Shown piece by piece: positions 25,427-35,004 of a stretch of 64,000 bases of DNA. The position numbers and the translations under genes were made by a program. The notes beneath the pieces are model-generated. The model did no database searches. It saw only the letters and a list, made by a program, of their open reading frames with translations, and had not been told where the DNA came from. The stretch lies in contig NZ_JABFTT010000002.1 of assembly GCF_021404465.1 (NCBI RefSeq), positions 248,001-312,000 on the forward strand. The letters run 5' to 3'. Positions within the stretch are counted from its first letter, which is position 1. Every line of letters starts with the position of its first letter. Source of the DNA: Billgrantia zhangzhouensis. Its GTDB lineage: Bacteria; Pseudomonadota; Gammaproteobacteria; Pseudomonadales; Halomonadaceae.

Positions 25427-27184
25427 ATGCGCTGCCTCGCCCATTCATCGTGGCTTTTCGCACTATTGCTGCTGGTGTCGTTGTTATTTCCAACCAGCTT
25501 GCAGGCGTCCCCTTCTCCGCTGGATCTCACCGAGGGTTGGGAATACCGCTGGGGCGATTCGCCGCGATTTGCCGACGATACTCCGGCATGGCTCGTCGAG
25601 GAGGCACCCAATGGCGCCTGGCAGGCCATCGGCTTCCCCTCCAACCCACCCGCACGTAATGGAAACCGTTACGTTTGGTTCCGAATCACCCTGCCCGCAG
25701 GCGAATGGCGCGATCCGGTACTTTACATCTTCAGTATCGACCTACTGGCTCAAGTGTTTCTGGATACTGAACTGATCTATCAGCACGGCAGTTTCGATGC
25801 AGATGAAGAAGGCCGCTTCGTCGGCTGGCCCTGGCATATGATCAGCCTGCCCGAAGACTACGCCGGCCGCCAGCTCGCTTTCCGGGTCTACTCCAATTAC
25901 ACCGATATTGGCTTATGGGGCGAAGTCCGGCTAATGGATCGCCCCGATGTCCTCAGCATGATCCTGAGCCGATCGGCAGCCGACCTGGTAATTGCCGCCT
26001 TCTGCCTCTTACTCGCCTTACTGGCGGGCGTCTTTGCGCTGATTCAACAGCATAGGCAGAGTTTCGCCGGCATCGGTCTCTTCTCGCTCGCCTCCGGCAT
26101 CATGGTGCTTGCCGAAACTCAGGCCAGCCAGCTGCTGCTGGCCAAGCCGCTGCTATGGAGCTATTTGGCCGCAGCCGGCTACTATGCCCTTCCCGTCGGC
26201 ATAGGACTACTGCTCGAGCCTTGGTTCAAGGCACGGCATTCACTGTGGATCCGTCGCCTCTGGCAACTGCATCTAGGCTATCTGGTATTCGCTCTGGGGC
26301 TAGCCCTCTCGGGAGTTGTCAACCTTTCGACAACTTTCCCGGTCTACGACGTCCTATTGGTTGTCAGCCTGCCCACGCTGTTCCTCTTCGTCTCGCTGCA
26401 ACTGAGGCAGCTCAGCGGTGAGCAGCAACTGGTGATCGCCGCCTATGGCGTGCTCGCTCTGTTGCTGCTGTTCGACATGGCAGTGGCTCACGGTTTTCTC
26501 CCGTGGCGACTCATTCCGGTCAGTCTCGGTGCCCTGATCTTCAGTCTCGCCATCGTGGCAATATCGCTGCGTCACTATGCCCGCACCCAGCGCGAACTGG
26601 TCAAGCTCAACCAACACCTGGAGCTACAGGTCACGGAACGAACCCATGCGTTGCAGGACATGGTCGAGAAATTCAGAGCCTTCTCCTACCAAGACCCGCT
26701 GACGGGACTGAAGAACCGTCGCCACTTCGATGAGATCTTCGCTCACGAAGCGGCCATTGCCCGACGCGGTGCAACGCTGACCCTGGTCATGCTCGATATC
26801 GATCACTTCAAGCACTTCAACGACCTACACGGCCACGAGGCAGGCGATGCAGTACTGGTGGCAACAGGCCAACTGATCGGCGAGCACTTCCGAGAGGCCG
26901 ATGTCGTCTGTCGCCTGGGCGGAGAAGAGTTCGTCGTAGTCATGCCAGGCGCAAGCGCGGAGCAGGCCTGTGAAGCAGTGGAAAGGCTATTGCGCACGAT
27001 GCGCCAACGGCGCTTCCAGCATGGAGAAGCATCGCTCGGCCGGGTGAGTTTGTCCTGCGGCGTCGCCAGCTATCCTGAGCATACCGATGACCCTCTCGAC
27101 CTGATTCGCTTGGCCGACCTGGCTCTCTATCGTGCCAAACACTGTGGTCGCGATCGCAGCGAAACCTACGAATCCTCAGCCTGA
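25427..27184 (+). CDS. 7TMR-DISM diguanylate cyclase (GGDEF)
   Basis: A 585-residue membrane sensor that should make c-di-GMP. Signal peptide about 1-27; a periplasmic jelly-roll sensor (7TMR-DISM extracellular domain, about 30-170) typical of carbohydrate or ligand sensing; seven TM helices (about 183-382); a short coiled coil (about 383-415); and GGDEF domain 420-580. The active site is GGEEF at 498-502. The inhibitory I-site RxxD is intact at 489-492, so product inhibition is expected. The substrate-binding DxDxFKxxND block is at 457-465. It has no EAL partner nearby. The sensed signal is unknown. Confidence 0.9.
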   Translation: MRCLAHSSWLFALLLLVSLLFPTSLQASPSPLDLTEGWEYRWGDSPRFADDTPAWLVEEAPNGAWQAIGFPSNPPARNGNRYVWFRITLPAGEWRDPVLYIFSIDLLAQVFLDTELIYQHGSFDADEEGRFVGWPWHMISLPEDYAGRQLAFRVYSNYTDIGLWGEVRLMDRPDVLSMILSRSAADLVIAAFCLLLALLAGVFALIQQHRQSFAGIGLFSLASGIMVLAETQASQLLLAKPLLWSYLAAAGYYALPVGIGLLLEPWFKARHSLWIRRLWQLHLGYLVFALGLALSGVVNLSTTFPVYDVLLVVSLPTLFLFVSLQLRQLSGEQQLVIAAYGVLALLLLFDMAVAHGFLPWRLIPVSLGALIFSLAIVAISLRHYARTQRELVKLNQHLELQVTERTHALQDMVEKFRAFSYQDPLTGLKNRRHFDEIFAHEAAIARRGATLTLVMLDIDHFKHFNDLHGHEAGDAVLVATGQLIGEHFREADVVCRLGGEEFVVVMPGASAEQACEAVERLLRTMRQRRFQHGEASLGRVSLSCGVASYPEHTDDPLDLIRLADLALYRAKHCGRDRSETYESSA

Positions 27185-27185
27185 G

Positions 27186-27887
27186 TCAGACGAAGGCAGC
27201 CACTTCGGCCTCGCTCAGTTCACGCCATTCGCCCGGACGAAGCGAACCCAACGTCAACGGGCCAATCGAAATCCGTTCCAGGGCAGTGACCCGATTGCCT
27301 AGCGCGGCGAACATGCGCTTGACCTGGTGGTAGCGCCCCTCGTAGAGAGTCAGTTCAGCCTCGCAAGGGCCAAGCATGGCGAGCTGGGCCGGCAGCGTGG
27401 GCTTCTCCTCACCCTCGAGCAGAATTCCTTCCTCGAAGCGCCTGACGGCCTCATCCAGCGCGCCACTCACTAACGGTTCGGCCAGTACGGCGCGGTAGAC
27501 CTTGGCGCAACGCCTGCGCGGTGAAGTAACCCGATGCGACCATTGGCCATCGTCGGTCAACAGCACCAGTCCGGTGGTATCGACATCGAGCCGGCCCACC
27601 GTCTGCAGGCGTTCGGCTTTGGGTAGATCGATGAGATCCACTGCGCGCGGATAGAGACCGCGTCGCGCGCTGCACTCCACGTCGGCTGGCTTGTTGAGCA
27701 TTACGTAGCGCAATCCAACCAATTCCAGCGTTTGGCCGGCCCATTCGATCCGATCCTCATCACTCACCTGGGTAGTTGGCTGCTTCACCACGACACCGTT
27801 GATGCTGACTTCGCCGCGCTGAAGCGCTTTCTTGGCCAGGCTACGGGTCAGATCGGTAGTTTCCGCCAGGAAGCGGTCCAGGCGCAT
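27186..27887 (-). CDS. rsuA: 16S rRNA pseudouridine synthase RsuA-like
   Basis: A 233-residue enzyme converting U516 of 16S rRNA to pseudouridine. An S4 RNA-binding domain (RLDRFLAETTDLTRSLAKKALQRGEVSING, 2-31) precedes the catalytic domain with the aspartate motif GRLDVDTTGLVLLTDDG (about 98-114). YHQVKRMFAALGN near residue 186 is a family block. Its length matches RsuA rather than RluB, RluE or RluF. Its ATG shares one base with the yafV stop, so the two are cotranscribed. rsuA also lies near yejABEF in E. coli. Confidence 0.88.
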   Translation of the reverse strand: MRLDRFLAETTDLTRSLAKKALQRGEVSINGVVVKQPTTQVSDEDRIEWAGQTLELVGLRYVMLNKPADVECSARRGLYPRAVDLIDLPKAERLQTVGRLDVDTTGLVLLTDDGQWSHRVTSPRRRCAKVYRAVLAEPLVSGALDEAVRRFEEGILLEGEEKPTLPAQLAMLGPCEAELTLYEGRYHQVKRMFAALGNRVTALERISIGPLTLGSLRPGEWRELSEAEVAAFV

Positions 27888-28702
27888 CAGAACCCCACTC
27901 CGTCGGCCAGCATGAAATGATCGGCATCACGCCAGGCGGGAAACTTCTCACGGAACGCGTCGAGTTCGGCGCGGGAAAGCGTGGCGGTCTTGGTGAAGGC
28001 GGTATCGTGCGGTTCGTCGATGAGCGCCTCGCCCTTGAAGTCGACCAGCATGGAATCGCCGGAATAACGCATGCCATTGGCGTCCTCGCCGACACGATTG
28101 ACGCCAATGACCGGACACAGGTTCTCGATCGCCCGCGCCTGCAGCAAGATGCGCCAAGGGTGGCGCCGCGGCGCCGGCCAATTGGCCACGCACAGCAGGG
28201 CGTCGTACTCGAAATGCTCACCGGGTTCGGGGCACTGACGTAGCCACACCGGGAAACGCAAGTCATAGCAAACGCTAAGCAGAATGCGGAATCCCTTGAG
28301 CGTCACGATCACCCGGTCGTGGCCCATGGAGTAGCGCTCGTGCTCGCCGGCCATGCGGAACAAATGACGCTTGTCGTAGCAAACATGGCTGCCGTCCGGG
28401 CGAGCCCAGACCAGACGGTTGTAATAATGGCCATCCTCGACGATCGCCACACTGCCTGTTAACACGCAATTGCGTTTGATCGCTTGGTCGCTCAGCCATG
28501 CAACGGCACGGCTCTGCTCCATGGGCTCGGCCATTTCACGGGAGTTCATGGTAAAGCCCGTGGCGAACATTTCGGGCAGCACGATGAGATCGGTCTCGTT
28601 GCCACCGAGTTCCCCAAGCTGCTCTTCCAGCATACGGCAATTGGCCTCGGGATCTTCCCAGCGCAGGTCGCACTGAACCAAGGTCGTACGTAAATCACTC
28701 AT
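27887..28702 (-). CDS. yafV: YafV-type omega-amidase (nitrilase superfamily)
   Basis: A 271-residue carbon-nitrogen hydrolase. The Glu-Lys-Cys triad is in LIVLPEMFATGF (Glu about 44), YDKRHLFRMAGEH (Lys about 111) and SVCYDLRFPVWLR (Cys about 144). The FATGFTMN and YDKRHLF forms are characteristic of the YafV branch that hydrolyses 2-oxoglutaramate/2-oxosuccinamate in metabolite repair. It is translationally coupled to rsuA. Confidence 0.88.
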   Translation of the reverse strand: MSDLRTTLVQCDLRWEDPEANCRMLEEQLGELGGNETDLIVLPEMFATGFTMNSREMAEPMEQSRAVAWLSDQAIKRNCVLTGSVAIVEDGHYYNRLVWARPDGSHVCYDKRHLFRMAGEHERYSMGHDRVIVTLKGFRILLSVCYDLRFPVWLRQCPEPGEHFEYDALLCVANWPAPRRHPWRILLQARAIENLCPVIGVNRVGEDANGMRYSGDSMLVDFKGEALIDEPHDTAFTKTATLSRAELDAFREKFPAWRDADHFMLADGVGF

Positions 28703-28860
28703 GGTGGTTCCCTTGCGGTGTCATCTATCGCGTCAGCCTAACTCAGGCCAGTTACGACGTCAGCCCGGGCCGGGCTTTATCGGGAGCGATGCTTATAGAG
28801 CATAGAGATGATTCCAATAGGCTGCTAAGTTATAGCTTTTCTCATGTCAGAGTAACCAGC

Positions 28861-29799
28861 ATGCCCCTGCTGCTCTCGAACGATCGCGAAGCCACCCGCG
28901 GTGTCGGCTTCGGTCTTGTCGCCTACATCATGTGGGGCTGTTTCCCGCTGTTCTTTGCCCTGTTCGAGGGCGTTCCTGCCTTCGAGGTGCTGATTCACCG
29001 TATCATCTGGTCGTGCCTGTTCCTGGTAGGACTGGTCACGCTGCTCAAGCGCTGGGGGCCCATCCGCAAGGCACTCGGCGAACCTCGTCGCCTGGGGCGG
29101 GTGCTCGGCTGTGCCCTGCTGATCGCCATCAACTGGGGGCTCTATATCTATGCGGTGGAAAGCCGGCAGGTCTTTCAGGCCAGCCTGGGCTACTTTCTCA
29201 CCCCGTTGGTCAACGTTGCGCTGGGCATGCTGGTACTGCGTGAGGCGATGGCTGGGCTGCAGCGTGTCGCCGTCGTGCTGGCGGGCATCGCCATAGCCAT
29301 TCAACTGATCCTGCTGGGCGAGCTGCCATGGATCAGCCTGACCCTAGCGCTGAGCTTCGGCACCTACGGCCTGCTGCGCAAGCAGGTGCCCCTCGATGGC
29401 CTCTCGGGACTGTTCGTGGAAACCCTGCTGTTGCTGCCGCTGGGGTTGACGGCACTCGCCTGGCTCAGCGCCAACGAACTCTCCCATTTCCTGACCGAGC
29501 CTCGCATCACGTTGCTACTGATAGCAAGCGGCATCATTACTGCCCTGCCCTTGCTGGCCTTCGCTGGTGCCGCCCGGCGCCTGCGACTCGCCACGCTGGG
29601 CTTTCTGATGTATCTCAATCCCACCATTCAGTTCTTCATCGCCTTGCTGGTGTTCCGCGAGTCGCTTGCGCTGGTCCAGCTCGCCACTTTCCTGCTGATC
29701 TGGGCCAGCCTGGCACTCTACTCCTGGTCGGCCTGGAACGGCCGTCCGCGCTCCCCCCTGGTACCGGCCGGTACGCTTCAGGAGGGAAAGCGGATCTGA
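28861..29799 (+). CDS. rarD: RarD-type EamA-family permease
   Basis: A 312-residue ten-TM transporter of the drug/metabolite superfamily. RarD blocks are GLVAYIMWGCFPLFFALFEGVPAFEVLIHRIIWS, INWGLYIYAVESRQVFQASLGYFLTPLVNV and LGFLMYLNPTIQFFIALLVFRE. The substrate is not established for the family. I chose ATG 28861 because the family's first helix follows at the expected distance; the ATG at 28789 adds 24 unrelated residues. It is convergent with the chemoreceptor gene (22-nt gap). Confidence 0.88.
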   Translation: MPLLLSNDREATRGVGFGLVAYIMWGCFPLFFALFEGVPAFEVLIHRIIWSCLFLVGLVTLLKRWGPIRKALGEPRRLGRVLGCALLIAINWGLYIYAVESRQVFQASLGYFLTPLVNVALGMLVLREAMAGLQRVAVVLAGIAIAIQLILLGELPWISLTLALSFGTYGLLRKQVPLDGLSGLFVETLLLLPLGLTALAWLSANELSHFLTEPRITLLLIASGIITALPLLAFAGAARRLRLATLGFLMYLNPTIQFFIALLVFRESLALVQLATFLLIWASLALYSWSAWNGRPRSPLVPAGTLQEGKRI

Positions 29800-29821
29800 C
29801 TTCTAAGGGGGCAAGCCCCGC

Positions 29822-31414
29822 TCAGGCGGTTTCCGGCTTGTAGCCGACCCGGAAGCCGCCCCAGTGCTTGCCGCCCACGTAGATCGGCACGGAGAGATCA
29901 TGCATGACCTCGCCGGTATCGCGCTTGTAGGTCTGTAGCAGCAGCGGTTGCTCATGGCTCCCGCAGCGTTGACCGGTGGGGTCCTCGTAGATGCGGCGGT
30001 TGCGGCAGAACTTGAGATCGTGCTCGTAATCGCCCGTCGGCGGGCGGCTGGATGCGACGTTATGGGTGGGGATATAGCCGCAGCGATCAATACCGATGGC
30101 GTAGGCCACTCCCAGGCGCTCGAGCAACGGTTCCTGGATCGGCGGGAAATGCTCGTCGGTAAAGCCGACGAAACCGGTTTCGTACTGCTGCGGGTTGGTA
30201 CCGGGAATCGGCGTGTACTGGGCGTGGAAGAGAGTCCCTTCATCGAGTTCGCCGCGCTTGATGGCGCTGTCGAGCAGCGCACTAATCTTGGCCGCGGCCT
30301 GGCGCGCCGCTTCGAAGACCTGCTGGTGACGTCCTTCGAGCCGCTGCTGGGCGAGAGCCGCGTCCACCGCTTCAGCGCCTGCCATCAAGGCCCGCGCCTG
30401 GCTTGCAAGACCATGCATGTCACGGTTGCCCTGCTCGGCATCCTCCTCCAGCGTACCCAGGGTACCGGCAACCCTCTGGGAGTGCCGGTTGGTGTCCTCC
30501 ATGGCCTCGGCGATGGAGCGAATCTCTCCCTCCACCTGGTCGAAATGGCCAGTCATCTCGGTGAGCTGTTCACCTACCTTGCTCATTTCCTTGGCCCGGT
30601 CGCCCACTCGCTGCATCAGGTGGCCGATGGTGTCGACCACACGATGGCTGCTGTCGCCGATGTCACCCACCAGAGCCTCGACGTTGCGAGTGGCATCGGC
30701 AGTGCGGCCGGCAAGCTGACGCACCTCGCCGGCTACGACGGCAAAGCCACGTCCATGTTCACCGGCCCGAGCCGCCTCGATCGACGCATTGAGCGATAGC
30801 AGATTGGTCTGCTCGGCGATCTCTTCGATCAACGCGGTAACGTGACGCACGCTATCCGCTTTCTGGCTCAGCATGTTGAGCAACTCGAGCGCCTCCTCGG
30901 AGCGCTCTGCCAGTGTCTGCATCTCCTCTATGACCTGTCCGAGCGATTCTCGGCTGACATGACTGGCATCACGCGAGCGGCTGGCCAGCGAGGCCACGTT
31001 GGCGGCACTGGCGGCCACCTGCTCGATCGCCGAAGTGATCGCCGCCATGCTCGACGAGGCTTCACGAACGGTCTGCTCCTGACGCTCCAGCCGCTGATCC
31101 ATCCTGTCGGCGTGGTGCGAGACCTCAGCGGAGGCAATAGCCGTGGTGCTGGCCTGACGAATCAGTCCATGCGCCATACGGCGCAGCGAGAGATAATCGC
31201 GCGTGACCGGCAGCCAAGCCTGGAGGCGTCCCTCGGCAAGCCCACTCGCATCGGCTCGATACACGGCCACCATGCCGCTCAAGGCCATCATCACGCCGGC
31301 TACCAGCCCCAGCCCGGGACCCGCAAAGGCCGGCCAGCCTACCCCGTTCTGATGAGAAAGGAAGAAACCACCGGCAAGCGCGACCGAGGCCAGTAGAAGC
31401 ATCAGGATCCGCAT
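29822..31414 (-). CDS. Methyl-accepting chemotaxis protein with C-terminal sensor-like domain
   Basis: A 530-residue chemoreceptor. Two adjacent TM helices (about 3-19 and 28-51) are separated by only a few residues, so there is no periplasmic ligand domain. The signalling domain spans about 90-370, with the hairpin tip [20 protein letters not shown] (197-216). After it, residues ~370-530 form an extra cytoplasmic domain with three Cys (445, 470, 484) and a Cache-like end ([20 protein letters not shown], 504-523). Sensory input is therefore probably intracellular. The signal is unknown. Start ATG 31414. Confidence 0.87.
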   Translation of the reverse strand: MRILMLLLASVALAGGFFLSHQNGVGWPAFAGPGLGLVAGVMMALSGMVAVYRADASGLAEGRLQAWLPVTRDYLSLRRMAHGLIRQASTTAIASAEVSHHADRMDQRLERQEQTVREASSSMAAITSAIEQVAASAANVASLASRSRDASHVSRESLGQVIEEMQTLAERSEEALELLNMLSQKADSVRHVTALIEEIAEQTNLLSLNASIEAARAGEHGRGFAVVAGEVRQLAGRTADATRNVEALVGDIGDSSHRVVDTIGHLMQRVGDRAKEMSKVGEQLTEMTGHFDQVEGEIRSIAEAMEDTNRHSQRVAGTLGTLEEDAEQGNRDMHGLASQARALMAGAEAVDAALAQQRLEGRHQQVFEAARQAAAKISALLDSAIKRGELDEGTLFHAQYTPIPGTNPQQYETGFVGFTDEHFPPIQEPLLERLGVAYAIGIDRCGYIPTHNVASSRPPTGDYEHDLKFCRNRRIYEDPTGQRCGSHEQPLLLQTYKRDTGEVMHDLSVPIYVGGKHWGGFRVGYKPETA

Positions 31415-31617
31415 GGCGTCTCGTCTCTTTGTTATTGGAGAATGTCGAGAGATTAACGCCATGCCAACGATATTCGCATCACCACTTTGGCCTGACAGAC
31501 GAAAGCACGACTCAAGTCGGTGGTATGCCGACCCGATACCCCCTGTGGCTGGTAAATTGCAACTGGCAAAACGACCGGGATAGGGCGGGCCGCCCCAGTC
31601 AGGAGCGGCTGTTGTCT

Positions 31618-32892
31618 TCAGGCCTGGCTCGCAGCGAGTGCCTGGTCGAGATCGGCAATGATGTCATCGACATGCTCGATGCCGATGGAGAGCCGTACCA
31701 TGTCGGGCGTCACGCCGGCAGCCGCCAGTTCCTCGTCGTTGAGCTGACGATGGGTGGTCGAAGCCGGGATCGATGAGCAAGTCTTGGCATCACCGATATT
31801 GACCAGGCGCAGGATCATGCCCAGCGCATCGTAGAAGCGTGCCCCCGCCTCGCGCCCGCCTTGAATGCCGAAGCTGAGGATGCCCGAGGCGTGACCGTTC
31901 ATGTAGCGATGGGCAAGCTCGTGGTCCTTGTGGCTGGGCAGGCCGGCATACTGCACCCAGCTCACCGCCGGGTGATTCTCCAGGTACTCGGCCACCTTGA
32001 GTGCATTGGCACAGATCCGCTCGATACGAAGCGACAGCGTCTCCAGCCCCTGCAGCAGGTTCCATGCCGCCTGCGCCGAGAGCGCTGCTCCGGTATTACG
32101 CAGCGGCACCACCCTGGCACGCGCGATGAAAGCCGCTTCGCCCACGTCACGGGTATAGTGCACCCCATGATAGGAAACGTCCGGTTCGTTGAGCAGCGGG
32201 AAGCGCTGCGGGTAATCGGCCCAGGGGAACTTACCCGAATCGACGATCACACCACCGACCGTGGTGCCATGCCCGCCGATGTACTTGGTGGCGGAGTGGA
32301 TGACGATATCGGCGCCCTGCTCGATGGGCCGCCACAGGAAAGGCGTGGGGACGGTATTGTCGACGATCACGGGAACGCCATGGCGATGGGCGACCTCGAC
32401 CAGGCGGGCCATGTCGATTACGCTACCCGAAGGATTGCCCACGCTCTCGCAGAATACCGCCTTGGTACGCGCATCGATCAGCGACTCGATGCCGCCAATG
32501 TCGTCCTTGTCGGCAAAGCGCACCTCGATACCCTGGCGCGGCAAGGTATGGGCAAACAGGTTGTAGGTGCCACCATATAGCTCGCTGATCGAGACGATGT
32601 TGTCGCCGGCCTCGGCGATGGTCTGAATCGCGTAGGTGATCGCCGCCATGCCCGATGCCACCGCCAACCCGGCGATGCCCCCCTCCAGCGCCGCGATACG
32701 CTGCTCCAGCACCGCGCAGGTGGGATTCATGATGCGCGAATAGATGTTGCCCTCGACCTTGAGATCGAACAGGTCGGCGGCATGCTGGGCACTGTCGAAT
32801 GAAAATGAGGTGGTCTGATGGATAGGCACGGCCACGGCGTGCTGGTCGTTGGGCGCATAGCCATGGTGCAAAGCGATAGTTTCGGGCTTCAT
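31618..32892 (-). CDS. metY: O-acetylhomoserine sulfhydrylase MetY-like (PLP enzyme)
   Basis: A 424-residue PLP enzyme of the Cys/Met metabolism family, making homocysteine from O-acetylhomoserine and sulfide. The cofactor lysine is in [13 protein letters not shown] (about residue 209). [21 protein letters not shown] and the long insertion [21 protein letters not shown] are typical of MetY rather than MetB/MetC. The C-terminal block reads [20 protein letters not shown], a variant around the usual HPAST motif. It is divergent from a SulP permease. Confidence 0.9.
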   Translation of the reverse strand: MKPETIALHHGYAPNDQHAVAVPIHQTTSFSFDSAQHAADLFDLKVEGNIYSRIMNPTCAVLEQRIAALEGGIAGLAVASGMAAITYAIQTIAEAGDNIVSISELYGGTYNLFAHTLPRQGIEVRFADKDDIGGIESLIDARTKAVFCESVGNPSGSVIDMARLVEVAHRHGVPVIVDNTVPTPFLWRPIEQGADIVIHSATKYIGGHGTTVGGVIVDSGKFPWADYPQRFPLLNEPDVSYHGVHYTRDVGEAAFIARARVVPLRNTGAALSAQAAWNLLQGLETLSLRIERICANALKVAEYLENHPAVSWVQYAGLPSHKDHELAHRYMNGHASGILSFGIQGGREAGARFYDALGMILRLVNIGDAKTCSSIPASTTHRQLNDEELAAAGVTPDMVRLSIGIEHVDDIIADLDQALAASQA

Positions 32893-33013
32893 GACGTGTC
32901 CTATGAGGTCGAAGAAACATTCGGTTTATATCACTCGATGCTAACCAAGACTCAACCCATCCACCAATATCGTTTAGTCTGGTCGTTCCTACTCCCTGAT
33001 ACGAAGAGACGGG

Positions 33014-34726
33014 ATGCTCAAGCGCTATCTGCCGATTCTCACTTGGTTGCCCCACTACAATCGTCGCCTGGGAGGGGCCGACATCCTGGCTGGTCTGATC
33101 GTCACCGTGATGGTGATTCCTCAGTCGTTGGCGTATGCCGTGCTGGCCGGGCTGCCGGCGGTGGTGGGCCTCTATGCCAGCCTATTGCCTGCCATCGCCT
33201 ATGCCCTCCTGGGCACCAGCCGGACCCTGGCGGTGGGACCAGTGGCCATCATCGCGCTGATGACAGGGGCAGCACTGTCGGGCGTCGCACTGCCCGGCAC
33301 GCCCGAGTATGTGGAGGCGGCACTGGTCCTTTCCCTGCTCTCGGGCCTCATCCTGCTGCTGATGGGGCTGCTGCGCATGGGCTTCGTGGCCAACTTCCTC
33401 AGCCACCCTGTCATCGCCGGCTTTCTCACTGCCTCGGGCATCCTCATTGCTGCCAGCCAGGTAGGCTACCTGGTCGGCGTCGGGCTCGACGCCCGCGACC
33501 TGCTGCCTAGGCTGATGCAACTGGTACGGAGACTTCCCGACGCTCACCTGGAGACGCTGGCTATCGGTATCGGCAGCCTGCTGTTTCTGCTGCTGCTGCG
33601 TCAGTATGGGAGGCCGACCCTGCGCCGCATTGGTCTCTCCCAGCCCTTGGCCGACCTACTCACTCGGGCAGGGCCCGTCTTCGCCGTAGTGGCGACCACG
33701 CTGGTTACCTGGCATTACGAGCTGGCCGCCGCCGGTGTCGCGGTCATCGGTGATATCCCCCAGGGCTTACCACCGCTTACCCTACCCGGCTTCGACGCCA
33801 CCCTATGGCAGGCGCTACTGGTGCCGGCGCTGCTGATCAGCGTGGTGGGTTTCGTTGAGTCGGTTTCCATGGGCCAGATGTTGGCCGCACGCCGGCGCGA
33901 ACGCATCTCGCCCAACCAGGAATTGGTCGGCCTAGGCGGCGCCAATGTCGTTGCCGCCTTGTCCGCAGGCATGCCGGTATCTGGCGGACTGACGCGCACG
34001 GTGATCAATTACGACGCCGGAGCACAGACTCCGCTTGCCGGGCTGTTCGCCGCGCTCGGCATCGGCGCGGTGGCACTGTTTCTCACCCCTGCGCTCCACC
34101 ACCTTCCCATTGCCACCTTAGCAGCCACAATCACCGTGTCGATCATTACCCTGATCGACATTTCCATGATCCGCCAAACTTGGCGCTACTCGCGCAGCGA
34201 TTTCTCGGCCATGGCAATCACCATCCTGCTGACCCTGGTCGAAGGCGTCGAGACCGGTATCATCAGTGGCGTTGCGCTCTCCATCGGCCTGTTCCTCTAC
34301 CGCACCAGTCGCCCCCATAGCGCACTGGTCGGGCGTATTCCCGACACCGAACATTTCCGCAACATCGAACGACACGAAACCGAGAGCGCCAACCACCTGG
34401 CACTGCTGCGCATCGACGAAAGCCTTTATTTCGCTAATGCCCGCTACCTGGAGGATACCGTCTACGACTTGGTGGCCACACGACCGGAGCTGGAACACGT
34501 GGTGCTGATCTGCTCGGCGGTGAACTTGATCGATGCCTCAGCATTGGAGAGCCTGGATGCCATCAACGCCCGCCTCCGGGATTCCCGCGTCACCCTGCAC
34601 CTGGCCGAGGTAAAGGGGCCGGTGATGGACCGCCTGAAGCGCAGCAACTTTCTCGACGACATGACCGGGCGCGTGTTCCTCAGCAGCTACGCCGCCTGGC
34701 GAGAACTCTCGCGCCCTCCCGCATGA
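33014..34726 (+). CDS. SulP-family anion permease with STAS domain
   Basis: A 570-residue SLC26/SulP transporter, probably for sulfate or bicarbonate. The N-terminal membrane domain (about 20-430) has the signature IVTVMVIPQSLAYAVLAGLP and GLYASLLPAIAYALLGTSRTLAVGPVAI. The C-terminal STAS domain is about 445-560 (LLRIDESLYFANARYLEDTV; SAVNLIDASALESLDAI). Its divergent neighbour metY suggests sulfate uptake for sulfur assimilation; the ion cannot be fixed from sequence. SulP proteins and MetY are separated by 121 nt. Confidence 0.9.
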   Translation: MLKRYLPILTWLPHYNRRLGGADILAGLIVTVMVIPQSLAYAVLAGLPAVVGLYASLLPAIAYALLGTSRTLAVGPVAIIALMTGAALSGVALPGTPEYVEAALVLSLLSGLILLLMGLLRMGFVANFLSHPVIAGFLTASGILIAASQVGYLVGVGLDARDLLPRLMQLVRRLPDAHLETLAIGIGSLLFLLLLRQYGRPTLRRIGLSQPLADLLTRAGPVFAVVATTLVTWHYELAAAGVAVIGDIPQGLPPLTLPGFDATLWQALLVPALLISVVGFVESVSMGQMLAARRRERISPNQELVGLGGANVVAALSAGMPVSGGLTRTVINYDAGAQTPLAGLFAALGIGAVALFLTPALHHLPIATLAATITVSIITLIDISMIRQTWRYSRSDFSAMAITILLTLVEGVETGIISGVALSIGLFLYRTSRPHSALVGRIPDTEHFRNIERHETESANHLALLRIDESLYFANARYLEDTVYDLVATRPELEHVVLICSAVNLIDASALESLDAINARLRDSRVTLHLAEVKGPVMDRLKRSNFLDDMTGRVFLSSYAAWRELSRPPA

Positions 34727-34868
34727 CACCGCAGACGACGGCGAGCAGTGATGCGAGTTCTGCGGCTGAACTTGCCTAGACCTTTGGTTGCACAAACCCT
34801 TTTCAGCTTCAGCTAAACCATGCCAAGCCCTTAGTTTTCTTGGCCGCTGCTCCCTCCCTGAGGAGACA

Positions 34869-34883
34869 TTCCGCCTAGCGGAA
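34869..34883. promoter_or_regulatory. Candidate IclR operator 1 upstream of the TRAP operon
   Basis: TTCCGCCTAGCGGAA is a 15-bp dyad with perfect 6-bp arms. It lies 32 nt upstream of a strong -35 box and resembles sites at 34966 and 44048. The link to the IclR gene at 47032 is inferred. Confidence 0.6.
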
Positions 34884-34914
34884 AAGCCTATAGCGTCTCA
34901 TCCGCAAGCATGCG

Positions 34915-34943
34915 TTGACACTGTCGCGGCGCCTTTCTAGTAT
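34915..34943 (+). promoter_or_regulatory. Sigma-70 promoter of the TAXI-TRAP operon
   Basis: TTGACA (34915-34920), 17-nt spacer and TAGTAT (34938-34943). The expected start is near 34950, about 55 nt before the ATG, between two operator-like sites. Confidence 0.7.
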
Positions 34944-34965
34944 CGATTGCAGTTTCGGAATCAAA

Positions 34966-34980
34966 TACCGCATAGCAAAA
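34966..34980. promoter_or_regulatory. Candidate IclR operator 2
   Basis: TACCGCATAGCAAAA matches the 44049 site at 12 of 15 positions and operator 1 at 11 of 15, sharing the core CGCnTAGC. It lies in the predicted 5' leader, where bound repressor would block elongation. It is weaker as a dyad than operator 1. Confidence 0.45.
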
Positions 34981-35004
34981 CAAGAACCGATACAGGAGAC
35001 TCCC

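Noticed and set aside
31587..31600. GGGCGGGCCGCCC palindrome downstream of metY as a terminator
   Set aside because: The arms leave no proper loop and no T-run follows on either strand.
32893..33013. Possible SAM riboswitch ahead of metY
   Set aside because: The 121-nt gap has no recognisable SAM-I, II or III core in the minus-strand leader.
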